From NCBI GenBank assembly GCA_964247055.1, contig OZ176056.1:8122001-8186000 (forward strand): 64,000 bases of DNA, given 5' to 3'. This stretch comes from Paragordius varius (Eukaryota; Nematomorpha). Numbering within the stretch: position 1 is the stretch's first letter; every line of letters starts with the position of its first letter. This document shows positions 48,601-60,600 of the stretch, piece by piece. The position numbers and the translations under genes were made by a program. Below the pieces are notes generated by a model. The model worked only from the letters and a program-made list of their open reading frames with translations, was not told the origin of the DNA and made no database searches.

Positions 48601-50891
48601 ACGAAAGCATCACAGTAAAGTACTATGCGTTCGAAAATACTATCCAATTTTTAGTTAAAAGATAAAATAATCATTATTATTATAAATAGATGATGGAAAA
48701 AATTAGAATCATTTTTATAGGGTAAAAATTTTATATCTGTATAAGGCAGGGGTGTCCAACGCAAATGGCTTCGCAGGCATGCAGGCCGAAATATTTTAAA
48801 TATCAAACTTAAGACTGCAAAACACACCTCGTTATCAATTGGATAGACGTATTAGAAAAAATTGTTTAAGAAATATCAATTTTACTAAAATTTTGTGAGG
48901 ATATTTTTGCAAATTATAGATTTCCAAAATTTTCACGGACCGTGTGTTGGACACCCCTGGTATAAAAGTCTGTCCTTAAAAACTTTAACATTCGGCTGTT
49001 CACATAGAGACAGTGGAAAAATTGTACGGTTAAATGTTTTAATACAGTTATCACTACTAATAATAATAATACTATATTGTTTAAAGAATAAGCTATACGT
49101 CAACTAGTGATACGACATTACCTTACAGTGTGATATATAAAAAATTTAAATAATTATTTTTTTGTGAATACCATAACACAGTGCACTAAATAGGTATGAA
49201 ATAATGTTTTCTAAATAAAATTTCGTTTATGTTATGACTTTCTACAAAGGATTGACAATCTTAAATGAACATATATGTCCGTTCGAAACACAATTTTAAT
49301 CTAGTTTATTTTTTGGACCATTCAAAATTATAATAATCATAACAAACCTTGTAATTAATGGATCGCTGATAATGTAGTTGAAAATAAGCTTTTAATTATT
49401 AAAAGTAGGACAGTAGAAACTAAAATCGGACATACAATATATTATTCGTTATTATAGGTAAAAGCACTTCTATAAATTTTTAGTATCCTATCATAACTGT
49501 ATTATACCTGTTTTAATTCAATTTACTTTAAACTGACCTCTAAAAATATATTTTCAGTCTAATGTCTAAAATGCATGCAAAATTTATTTTTAAATTATGG
49601 AAGTTTAGCTAGCTAATCTTTTCGTTTGCCAAAAATACAATTTTAAACATCTTTTTGTTATTTTTTATTAATAATAATATCTTTGAAATAATATAAATTC
49701 TAAAGAGGTATTTTCGGTAAATAATATAAGCAAATAACAATTTTGGGAATTATATATTGCAAATATATATGCATACCTCTTTTGATGTTCGTTGAGAAGA
49801 AATCGATATATGAAATTTATTCCATAAAACAGGAGAAAATATATGGTAAATTCCTTCCAGATCAATTTGTATATGCTACCCTGCCAAAATTAATATTTTT
49901 AGTTATAATTATAATTAAGGGTTAATTTAAAGCAATATCGTATTATCATGATATTAAAATATCTATATTTTAACAATTTGAAGTTTTGCCGATTCCATAT
50001 GCATACAATAATTAAATAATTTCGTAAATTTGCAAATATGATATGATAAGTTAAATTTTCTGGCTTATATTTCATAAGAGTATTTATTGGATTAGATTTG
50101 GGTTGTGCAACTTCTTTTCATAATTATGAAAAATTTGTTAAATAGAGTTTTAAGTCATATTGATCTACTTCGCGTTATAGCATTTAAGTTCAAAAAGTAA
50201 AAACCTATCTTTTGAAAATTATTCGCATAGTATTTAAGCTCTTTCTCTATTATATTAACTCATGTACCTCTCTCTACCTTTCAAAAAAAATTAATTTAGC
50301 CTTCGTAAAACTTTAATTATTTATGATGAGATTGATTTTATACATTAAAATATTTTATTCAAACCCCAATTCGTTATGCACGACATAAATGCACATCATT
50401 TGTACTAAAGTGTTAACAAACGGCGCATGTCAAAACATGCGCCTAACTCTATATATGATTGAAATTACAGTAAAAACTGAAATTATACGGACAAAATGTA
50501 AAATTTAAAGACAAATATTTTTTTTCTAAAAGACAACCATACTATTTAAATCTTGATTCATTTCAACATAACTTGTTTTAAATGGCAAAGCTTAAAATAG
50601 AAATATATAGTTCTAACTCAATCAATTCTATATTTTACAATCGTAACTAAGTATCTTTTATGGGAAACATTTGGGTTTTAAAAAGTATGGTTGTCTTTTG
50701 CTTTATATTTTCACGTTTCTGTATAAAATTTTTACTGTAACATATCTAAATTAATACATTTTAAATTTTTAACTTTAATTATTCGAAAACCACAAAATAA
50801 ATATTTAAGCAAATACCTTCCATATGGCTAGAATTTTAAAGAAAGTGCATAATCCTGAATCCGAAATCTTGCTATTGTATGCGACTGTCAT
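39660..50891 (-). CDS. Bestrophin family anion channel, copy 2, 728 aa
   Basis: Twelve exons in one frame, transcription order: 50891-50817, 49880-49777, 48639-48505, 48207-48041, 47816-47662, 47559-47482, 44817-44668, 44267-44035, 43270-43154, 43066-42989, 41444-40879, 39988-39660. It starts [13 protein letters not shown]. Neck residues Ile76, Phe80 and Phe84 lie in [58 protein letters not shown], the calcium clasp [33 protein letters not shown] and WMGST follow. The C-terminal tail, about 360 aa, is rich in Ser, Gly and basic residues ([36 protein letters not shown]) and is unrelated to copy 1 except for a short KNLSS and [15 protein letters not shown] similarity. Compared with copy 1 it has an extra intron at DAG|F and lacks the intron after DRNxQ. 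Introns host a hAT transposon, a 1.45-kb foldback and several MITEs. Confidence 0.94.
40046..40171. mobile_element. TACC-B element, minimal, 126 bp
   Basis: TACCAACTTTCAGTCAAAAAC at the left mirrors TTTTCACCGAAAAATGGTA at the right, with about two 21-bp units per arm (ACCAAACGCAACATTTGGA; GTTGCGTTTGGTTGAAAA). It lies in the last bestrophin 2 intron. Confidence 0.8.
41482..42936. mobile_element. TACC-B foldback element, 1,455 bp
   Basis: It begins TACCATTTTTCATGCAAAAAC and ends with the exact mirror followed by TA. Each outer end is a tandem array of a 21-bp unit (core AAGCAAACGCAACATTTTTT): about 12 units at 41500-41745 and about 8 at 42764-42925, in opposite orientation. Inside the arrays a further 200-plus bp (41820-42000 versus 42535-42715) are inverted copies. 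The middle (about 42010-42420) is non-coding, AT-rich DNA. It makes up nearly all of bestrophin 2 intron 10. Frames read through the arrays are periodic artefacts. Confidence 0.92.
44276..44540. mobile_element. TACC-A MITE next to bestrophin 2 exon 8
   Basis: TACCAGTTCAAATTTACCC at the left and GAATTATAAGGTTGTAAATGGTA at the right. On the gene's strand it ends eight bases before the acceptor-side boundary of the exon starting at 44267. Confidence 0.8.
44988..47299 (+). mobile_element. hAT transposon, 2,312 bp, intact ends
   Basis: The terminal repeats are CAGTGATACTCA and TGAGTACCACTG. The octamer TGATAAAG is present on both sides (44980-44987 and 47300-47307), a perfect 8-bp target duplication. 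GCGGCCCGCGGGCCGCATGCGG near the left end is a GC-rich palindrome. It carries a broken hAT transposase on the plus strand and lies in bestrophin 2 intron 6, antisense to that gene. Confidence 0.92.
45462..47078 (+). pseudogene. hAT transposase (GTF2IRD2/ZBED-like group), inactivated
   Basis: The translation opens [17 protein letters not shown], followed by a BED-type zinc finger remnant (YNIERHF..QH). Then [21 protein letters not shown] (family: [19 protein letters not shown]), [15 protein letters not shown] (the catalytic-core DESTDVS motif), [20 protein letters not shown] (family: CTDGAPAMxGxxxG), [19 protein letters not shown] (family: LRWLSRGKVLxRFF), and near the end [23 protein letters not shown], the dimerisation block. 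The pieces fall in different frames with several stops, so no protein is made. Confidence 0.88.
48747..48959. mobile_element. hAT MITE, CAGGGG ends, 213 bp
   Basis: CAGGGGTGTCCAACGC at the left mirrors GTGTTGGACACCCCTG at the right. The flanking octamers GTATAAGG and GTATAAAA agree at six positions. It is the best copy of its family and lies in bestrophin 2 intron 2. Confidence 0.85.
50468..50737. mobile_element. M1 MITE, complete
   Basis: CAGTAAAAACTGAAATTATACG at the left mirrors CTGTATAAAATTTTTACTG at the right, flanked by TA. It lies in bestrophin 2 intron 1, 80 bases from exon 1. Confidence 0.85.
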
Positions 50892-51783
50892 TGGGTATAA
50901 TGGTTTTTTAAAAAGTTGATCATTACTCCGTTTAAAATCGTCGATAACGAATTTAACCAAGAATGGTATGGAATAGAATAGGATAAGAATATATTTTTTA
51001 CCGCATTAATTTAATTATATCTGAACGTCTCTTTTTATATAAGAATTTTCGTTAAACATTGTAATCTCATAATTTAAATTTAAAGTGTAGGAAGGAAAAT
51101 AAAAATTCCTTGTACGTAATGAAAAATGATTAATATATAAGATATAAGGAAAATATATATATATATATATATGATTGAGAAACTGTTATTAGTATTTTAT
51201 TATTTTTATATAATACCTTTTATATTTTATACTTGTATATATATATATATATATATATTACTAAACCGTAAATGGAAATACCTCATTTTTATCATAAGTA
51301 TAAGTGAATGAGTAAGCGTGGAAATATATATTGATTTCAATATTAGATTTTCCAATTCTGTAATAAAAATAATAATAAATTTTTTTATTACGAAAGCACA
51401 GTAGGTTAGCATAATAATAATCGAATTTTAATTTTTTTTATAATAAAAATGACTAGTATGAATATATATTTTCATATCTTTTGGGGTAGTTTTATACCAG
51501 AGCGATTTTAGTTCAGATTAGGCCAAGCCAAAAAATATAAATATGGCCTTTTAGGCATAATATATAATTTTTCTTAACAAATAATTATTTATGCTTCAAC
51601 ACTTTTTAAATCTTTTTCGGATTTCCACATATCGTTAAAAATAGTAACTATGGAAATTATGGTTAAAACAAATTCGATTTGTTTTTCATAATTAAATTAT
51701 GCCGGCAGTAAGAAATTTAATTTTTAGATCAGCCGTATAACTGATTTAAAATTTATTTTAATGAGCAAAAGAATAATTAAGAT
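50892..51783. other. 5' flank of bestrophin 2
   Basis: AT-rich, with (TA)n runs near 51156-51172 and 51236-51256. No gene or clear core promoter motif was seen. Confidence 0.4.
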
Positions 51784-52084
51784 ATGCCATTTACAATTCA
51801 AACTCACCCTTGAACAATTCGAAACCCTTAAACAAAAATTCACCCTAGATATAAATTAAATTTTTTCGGGCTCTAATGTAACCGATCAATAATATATATA
51901 TTCCCATGCATAGTTTATTATTTTTTCCAGTATTAAGGGAATTTTAATCAAAACTTCATATTTTAAAAATATAAAAAATATAGGTATTTTTATATCATAA
52001 AAATCACACAATTAATTAATTATTTTAGAATAAATTATAATTGTTCTAGGGTGAATATAAATTGTTTTAGGGCTGTAAATGGTA
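51784..52084. mobile_element. TACC-A MITE, old
   Basis: GCCATTTACAATTCAAACTCACCC at the left and GGGCTGTAAATGGTA at the right, with diverged units. Confidence 0.75.
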
Positions 52085-52120
52085 TATTAAGTATCTCTAA
52101 TATATTATGATGTATAATGA

Positions 52121-52378
52121 CAGTAAAAACTGAATTACGGAGAAAACGTGAAAATAAATATTTTTTTTTAAAAGACCACCATACTTTTTTAAACCTTAAT
52201 ATTTCTCATATAAATAATATAATTACAAATAATTGATAGAGTCATCAATATAAATATTAATTCTATAACTTGCAATTTAAATCAATAATATTGATTCGAA
52301 AACCAAATTTAAAAAAGCACAAGAGTCTTTTGAAAAAATATTTGTCTTTATATTTTTGCGTTTTATCCGTAAAGCTCT
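52121..52378. mobile_element. M1 MITE
   Basis: CAGTAAAAACTGAATTACGG at the left and TATTTTTGCGTTTTATCCGTA at the right. The last bases of the right end are lost. Confidence 0.75.
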
Positions 52379-52794
52379 GAGTTAAAATTAGCCCATTTCC
52401 ACGTTAATGAAGTGTGAATGAACAACTTTTATACTACTTTAACAAGTATTGGGGATTTATTCGTATTATTTGGTCAATAAAATAATTTTAAGATATGAAA
52501 TTCAAATGGTGCTCTACCTAACCAAATAATGCATAAACTCGAAATATGTTAAGTACTATGTTTAATGTTTCAAAGACGTCTCAGGCTTCTCTTATAATTT
52601 TATCATTCTGCCAATTAGGTTATGTCGTTTATTTATTTTAAGCATAGAACAGAGAGATATTATGATGCAATTTTCAAATAAAAATTCACCATTTGTTGAA
52701 GCTTATTAATTAAAATTTACAGTAAAAATTCATATTACAACTTTGTTTAAAAAAGAGAAATAATTTTATTTAACAAAAATTTTTTTCATGAGAT

Positions 52795-53815
52795 AGCTTA
52801 ACGATTCATTTGCCGCAAAAAATTATATTTGTGACGCTCTATTTTTGGAAATATTTAGAGAAAATCAAAATTGGGTAAAAAGGGAATAAGGATTATTAAA
52901 TATAATTAAATAAATAATAATTAAACTTGAGATATTAGATTGTATTGCAGATATAGCCTAAAATCATATAGTTAGGGTTTTTAATAAAACTCAGATCAAA
53001 AGCGTTTTTCTTTTAACATGCATAAAAGACAAAAAACTTTTTATGAATTTATTATAGAATATTTTTTTAAATTATTTATTAGCTAAATTAACTATTTAAC
53101 ATTCTTATTCGGAAAAACTTATGTATAAAAAAACTTAAAAATATTGTTTTTTTATTTTTTGTCTTCTGGTATGAATGTTTAAAATATTTACTGTTTTATT
53201 TTGAAATATTGCATGAAGGGAAATTTTAAATTATATAAATTTATGCAATAGGATTAAAAAGTAGTGGAATATTAACCAAAAATCCTTACAATTACTTGTA
53301 ACAAGTTTGTTTTATTAATTAATATTTTAAGGATTCGTGCGAATTTTTGGTTGATATATTTGTCTATTGTGTAATAATTTGTATATTTTATGATTCCCGC
53401 TCATGTAAGATTCCAAAATAAAACAGTAGATGAAAATTTTTATATACTCTTAAACTAGATGACAAAAGAATGAAAAAATATTTTTTTAGTTTTATTTTGA
53501 ATATATATTACTGAATAAAATATGAATATTTAGAGTTTAATAGTGATAGTAAATAATTAGAAACATTTATATTAATATAGTTTCATATTTTTTTATCTTG
53601 TATAATAACCGCTTTTTTGATATGAGTTATTATAAAAAACCTAACTATATAATTTTAGGCTTATACAATATACCATAATATCACAAGAGTTATCATTATT
53701 TTTTTAATTATCCATATTCACTTTTTGCCCAATTTCGATTTTCTCTCAATATAAAAACTAAGTTGCCAAATAAATTTTTTTGCGGCAAATGAATTCGCTA
53801 TTATTTTACACACAT
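52795..53815. mobile_element. About 1-kb foldback repeat, unnamed
   Basis: GATTCATTTGCCGCAAAAAAT at about 52803 is mirrored by TTTTTTTGCGGCAAATGAATTC near 53776-53798, and the match continues inward through AGAGAAAATCAAAATTGGG(T/C)AAAAAG and ATAGTTAGG(G)TTTTT for roughly 200 bases with gaps. The central part is AT-rich and non-coding. The ends do not match the other families here. Confidence 0.7.
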
Positions 53816-56247
53816 TGTTATATTGATACAACATTTAAAACTATTTTCTCAAACCTTAAAAGTTTTTAAAATTGAAATGTAAAATCTCAGTTGAAATTAA
53901 TCTATATTTTTATGTTTCATCTTTATATTAATATTTACTGTGTATTTGATAAATTATGTATAATAATTAATCAATTGTCTTCAAAAAACACTCCGTGAAA
54001 TGCGTTTGGTATTTATTACTGCCAGGTAACTTTAAAAAACTATTGTGTTTAGCCACCCAAATCCATATATAAAATATTATTCCGGAAAACATGTGTATTC
54101 ATTTAAATTATATAAAGTAATTTTTCTTATATATGCGCTGATTATAATCATATTTTAAATTAGAGCTTTAATCCGTAAAAATAGCATTAACCCTCTCAAT
54201 CAATGAGAGACTAGATAAAGTATCGTTTTATAAAAATCTAATTTAATAAAAAATTAATTCTGCGATTGGAGCGTATTTCCAACTGAAACAAGCCCGAATA
54301 ATAAACAGTTAAAGTTATATGAAAGCCCCGAATATTATGCTATCTTTTGATTTAATTTTTTTAGTATCAAATACTAGGATTAACTTTATGCAGTGAAAAA
54401 GAATATCGAGGTTCGTGCGGAATTATAGGACCCAAAATTAAAATACATATTACTTTTTGAAATCATATCGTAATGGTTTTTGTCTTACATTATTAACATT
54501 GTAAAAAAGTTTTTCACGCTATAGTTGTCCCAATTATGATGTTGAAAGATTACTGAGAGCTTTAATATTAAACATCTAACCTCCGTTTACCATTATGGGA
54601 CTGGCGAGAAAAGGAAACTGGTTCATTATCAAATTATGTCGACAGAAACAAGAAGGGAGGAGATTACTATCTGAGATTGGTAGGTTACTTTCAATGCTAA
54701 CTTATCGATCTTAGTGATATAACTTAACAATATTTTTATGATAATAACCTCTTTAACCGCCTTCCTTCCTAAAATTGTTAAGAACTCAAAAATACCAACA
54801 AATCATCTACAAGAAACGTGATAATAGAGTTCTTCTATGAAATACTGGTCAAAACTAGATCCTATGCGAATCAAAAAAATTGTTGTTTTAAAAAAATAGT
54901 TGAAGCGTGGTGTAAACGGCATAAAAACGCTCTATAATAATTTTTCACATGGGAACTGATAAAGATTTCCAATTCTTCAGAAAATTGATAGAAAGATCGT
55001 TTGTTCAATTATGGAAAAATTCAATAAGGAATATTAAGATCGATCATATCTTTCAAATCTTTACAGCCATCGAATTATATGGGAAGCATTTATAATATTT
55101 TCAAGTTTTATTATACTGTTTCTACTATGAACATATGATAAAATATGTTATTCAAAGTCTGCATTAGGTCAAATTTATCATACTACTTCCTAGCCTTTTT
55201 TAAATCCTTAATTTTGGTATTTATGTGTGTATTTTTATTAGTCCGTTTTGAAGATGTCCACAAAGTGAGGACAGATCCTACTTATCATATCATTTGATTT
55301 ATAAAATCTAGCTTTTTATTACCAGAAACCCCAAAACCATGAAAATCTGATGTATTTTTCTATAAGACACCCCATCAATAATTGTTTATAACCCCGATGT
55401 TGTGCCTATATATAGGGATTTTTTTGAAAAAACCCTATTAACCGAATCAATATTTTTATTTGTACTCATAAACAATAATTTTTTAAACTAATTTTTACGT
55501 ACATTAACATTATTCAATATGCCATTGTAAACAAAGATATGTACTAAAATTTATTACATATTACCAAATTATAATGTTAATTTTAAAATTCGCCCTAATT
55601 TTGTCTCTATCTATGGTTTTGTTACGGGAAATATATAGGTAATTTCTTTTACTATTTTTAAAAAATGTATAATAAAAGATTTAGATTTCAATTATAAATT
55701 AGATCTGATTGCATAAATTTTATGTAGTCAGGTAATAAATGCCTTACCTTTGAATATTAAATCGAAATAATACAAATCATCACATATTTGGTGATATTTT
55801 TGCGTATAATAGTATAGTCCATACAATTAACTGCAAAATGGAATATTTTAATCCAAATATATTATGATCGGTCGGACTCGCATTTTTTCATAGGTAAACA
55901 ATGTTTAATTTAAATTGTTGGATTTCTAAACATACCCAAATCAGGTTATGATTTATTAAACTACCATAGGCGAACCCATTAAAGATTATAAAGTTGTTAG
56001 TAGTTATGTTTTACATGTCATCAATCGGATAAATGATATAAATATCATTGATTGTGAGAAACCATAACAAATTTTATCTTACATCTTTACATTTTTCGAT
56101 TTTATAATAATTTAAAATATCATTGGAAAGACCAGTTTTTCGGTATAAATTTAGTATATTCTTAAACATATTTCTGTTTATAAAGTAGCAAAAGGAGGTA
56201 TTTTTAACTAAAATATTGCAAATAAAATATTTTTTACTTAACATTTT
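53816..56247. other. Intergenic, 2.4 kb without a recognised feature
   Basis: Only AT-rich DNA with short frames of background composition. The stretch 54540-55100 is slightly richer in G+C and might be a decayed element, but nothing matched. Confidence 0.4.
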
Positions 56248-56376
56248 AGATTTGGAAAAAGCTACTTCAACAACATTAAAAGTAACAACGCCCAATTTAC
56301 CTGATCAAGTTAAAAAGGTGCCTGTACAACAGCAATTTGTTTGCACGCTTTGCTTGGGATTTGGGTTATTATAGGA
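56248..56376 (+). CDS. Weak candidate exon, unrecognised
   Basis: After a good acceptor (TTAACATTTTAG) the frame reads DLEKATSTTLKVTTPNLPDQ, then VKKVPVQQQFVCTLCLGFG to a stop. GTGCCT after KK could be a donor. Composition is unlike the flanks. There is no family match, and no neighbouring exon was found. Confidence 0.22.
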
Positions 56377-56432
56377 AAATTTATTGTAAAAATAAATAAG
56401 ATATGGAAAATTAGATACATTTTAATGCTTTA

Positions 56433-56659
56433 CAGTCATGTATCCTTTATTTTACAAAAATTTTTATTTTTTCGTTAAATGGATATAAATATTTGGTAAA
56501 AAATGGAAAAAACAAGAGCTCTATCTCTGGTATTAACAATATCATATTCATCAATAAAGTAGAGGAATTACCATAGAGCTCTTGTTTTTTCCATTCTTTA
56601 CCAAATATTTATACCCATTAACGAAAAAAATCAATGATAAAATAAAGGATACATGACTG
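56433..56659. mobile_element. M4 MITE, complete hairpin, 227 bp
   Basis: CAGTCATGTATCCTTTATTTTA at the left is mirrored at the right, flanked by TA. The arms continue inward (ACCAAATATTTATACCCATTAACG; AAACAAGAGCTCTA) almost to the centre, so the element is essentially one long hairpin. Confidence 0.88.
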
Positions 56660-57657
56660 TATATGAAAGAAAGAAAGATTTTCCAAACCCTATAAAAGAC
56701 TAAATCCGAAAATTTACAAAACAAAAGACGGTAAAAGTATATGGCATATTATTTAATAATATAAATTCCTATTTTCTATACATATCATCACTAAGATTTT
56801 TTAGGGAAATCCGTTTGAGAAAGAAACGATATTATATTCGTCAATTGACAATTTTAAAAAATTATAAAATAGAGAGACCGTTTTTCTAAAGCGCTTAAAA
56901 TCTATATAATCGACTCTCGTTTTTATGAATAGAGTTTAAAGATTGCATTAGTTAAATTAAATTTTAGGACTAGATACTATTAATGGAAAATTTTTTTGAT
57001 TAAAGTGTTACTTTGAAAATGAAATATTTTACCAAAACTTAACATTTTTTCATAAACACGCAAAATTTGTCAGAGCGCAACTATTATCTATTAAAAATAC
57101 ATTTCAATCAAAATCAACATTATTTAATATACCTACTCTTCATTATTAGAACATTTTAAACGTCCAATAAACATTTATCTTAAATCTTTAATTTAATTTT
57201 TTTTGTTTTTATTTTTTAATCAAATAATTAATCATATTCGAAGTGTATATAGCCATTAGGGAAATTAAAATATTAATATATATAAAAAATTCAATAACTA
57301 AAGAGTCAATATTTTTGGATATTTTTAAATATATAATACCTAAAACTTAATTAATAATATATGATAAGTATTGAGTTAAAATGGGAAGTCCTGAGTTTGG
57401 TTTTTGATTAAAAACATTGTTTGATTAAAGAGTGTTAAGGGTATTAATTATTTTCAGATATATTTTTATACTAAGTGGGTTTATATGTTTAAATGATAAT
57501 ATATTTTTATAGTTTACAAAAAAAATATTAGTTTTGCAAACTTTTATTTCATTTGATAAATATAATTAAATTATTAGTAACTAACCACCCATAATTATAC
57601 AATAACACAAATGTGGCTATTAAAATAAAATATCAGCACATTTTTTTTATCATTAAG
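56660..57657. other. 3' flank of PLPBP
   Basis: AT-rich. AACATTTTTTCATAAACACGC near 57040 is a possible TACC-B remnant. Nothing else was recognised. Confidence 0.4.
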
Positions 57658-60600
57658 TTATGATCGCGGTCCAAAGATTAATGATCCAATACGAACATAA
57701 GTTGCACCCATTTCGATCTAAAACGATTTATGAACAAAAAAAATAAATTCAAAAATGTAAAATTGTCTTCAAAAAAAGTAAAAATAATTTTGCTAAACAA
57801 TTTAAAATATAGCATTTTTTTGCAGAGTGGAAAATGCTCTCGCTTTTGCAGTATTAGCTTTTAAAGACTTTCAGAAATAATGGAATTCTCTAAATTATTT
57901 AAATAAAAAGGATGTTATGCTTGTTAATTTCAACCCTTAATGTGTGACAAAAAAAAACGAAATCAACCTGTTTTTCGGGTTTAACTAATGAATGTATTAA
58001 ACATTATAAAGAGCTAAATTTAGGCAATTATTTTTGCATTTTCTTAAACAAAGGCAAACAGTTTTAATTTTTTCCATGGTATTGTAGAGTTTTTAAAACT
58101 AAATTTCTCCCCTATATTGTAAACTATTGTTGTATGTTTTTGTTTAATTATTTGATTGAAAAAAAACACACTTTGTGATTCCGGCCAATAATTTTGTGAT
58201 TCCGACCAATAATGAAAACCATTTACAAAAAACTTTTCAGCGTAAAATATATGTATTTTAAAAAAAAATTACTGCATGTTGATAATCGTGAGACATACCC
58301 ATACTTAACTCAATCTCATCCATTGGAATGGATAGCTTAGTGTGGATTACATTTCGACATTCAATCATTTTCTATGCATCATTGCATATAATAATATTTT
58401 ATATTAATGGCATTAAAGGATTGCAAAAAGAATTAATCAATATGATATAATTTTTGGAAAAATATCATAAGGACCATAATTTACAACAGTATTGATATTT
58501 AAAAAAAAGTATATATATATATATACAGTAATAATTGAATTTTTACGGATGATGTAAACAGATAAAGACAAATATTTTTGAATTAAAGACAAACATACTT
58601 TTTAAACTTTGTTTTTTTAGATAAAATATTTAATTATGGCTGGAAAATGTGTTAATAATATACATCTCTATTTCATGCTTTCAAATTTAGAACAATAAGT
58701 TAATAAAAATTTAAGATTTAAATGTATGGTTGTTTTAATAAAGTTTGTCCAAAAATTTTAATTTTTGTCCGTATAATTTCAAAACTATTACTGTATTTTC
58801 TCAAAAATCATTAAATATTACGACGTATTTGTCTCGTTCAAAAAGACATCCAACCATATAGTTTAAAATCTATTTTATTTTTCCTATATATATTAATTGG
58901 AATAGTAAAAATAATTGATTATGTATCACAAATTCATTTACAACTCTATTACATTACTTTGCAATTTAAATGACTTATATTTAATTAGATATATTAAGTA
59001 TATAATTATACTATAAATTTTTTGAAAAAAAACGCTTGTCTCTATATTTTTACGGGTTTGTCAGTATAATTTCAATTTTAATTGAATTATATAAGTAGAC
59101 AAATTCCAAATACCATGAACTATTTTTGATATGATGAGTTCTAAAAAATAAACTTGGAAATCAGGATTAGGATTATGGAGTGTATATGTGGTCAAACTAT
59201 TTTCTTGCGAGCCAATAGTCATAAAACCTCGTAAATGCAATAAATGACATTTTTCACGTATTTTCCGGTAAATTTCAAAACTATCCTCGGACCGAATACC
59301 CCCTTTATCTAAGTAGTTAGTATTTTTGTTTTAAAAATGTTGAAAAAAATAAACTTTGAAGCCATAAACACAATTTATAATATAAAGAGGAAAAAAACGT
59401 AAGATAACACAAATATTTTTTACGCAAATACAATTATACTCATTTAATCCCTTTTATAATATATAATAATCTAAATCAGGCATGGGGTGTTTAACATATA
59501 TGTAGCCTGCGATCATATACAATACGAGATCATTTAACAACTTATTTTCGCCTGAATAAGTCTTATTGTTTTGGCAATGAATTAGCGAAAATTGTTTGTT
59601 AAAACAATAACAGTGGTTTTTGCAGTCTAATGCCGAAATTTAATAACTTTTAAATTAATTAAGGCCCATATATTTTGTAAATAACGAAACTATATCGCAT
59701 ATTTCGATAGACCCCCGCCATAATTTAAAGAAGAATTAAGCTTTTATAAACAGTATGGCTGGCTATCTTTGTAAAAAAAATATTTGCCTTTTAAGTATTA
59801 CGTTTAATCTTTATGCCTATAAAGTTTTACTGCATGCAATTTCGTTTTACAAAAATTATACAAGTGATTAACTATTTTCCTGACTCGTATTAATTTGCAA
59901 AAGAATGTTTAATCGTTTATCTCCCACAAAACATTTCGCCGCCCATGCATCATTAAGTTTTTCGGCAAGTTCAAAAGAGTCCACAGTATGAATCATGTAT
60001 AAATTGGGAATTTCTAAAAAAAATTAATAATTTTTTAATATGAAACATCTTTCATGTGGATAACAAAATTATTATTGATATAAAATTAACTTCCATGAAA
60101 TATATGTTAGATTTGATTAGTATATAAAACTCATATGTTCAAATATATGCCAAAAACAACATAGCATAATATGATTATTAAGTAAGTAATGAAAACAATG
60201 ATATATCTAAAAATATTTGGTAATCATTTATGTCCCAAGCATATAAGATACAAATCATAAAGAACATCCATTTAAAAGAATATTACACGGTATAAGCTAT
60301 TCACATTTAATCAAATGTCCCTCATTCAGATACGGCAAAATTTATCTTTTCACTCAATTTTTATGACAGTCTGACCATCCAAGTGAAATAGATGTTGAAA
60401 CTAAGGAGTAAAAGTTTAGTTTATCAAGTAATTTATATGTCTTGTGTGTATAGTCTGATTTATAATTATAAGGAGAAATCCTAAAAACTGAAGATTTTGT
60501 TAACAACTTGGCAGCTCTAGGACTTTAAAATAAAGTTTTACAATAAATTCGATATATGGTGTCTAAGTCGAGAGATAGTTATACCTTTTAAAACATGTGA

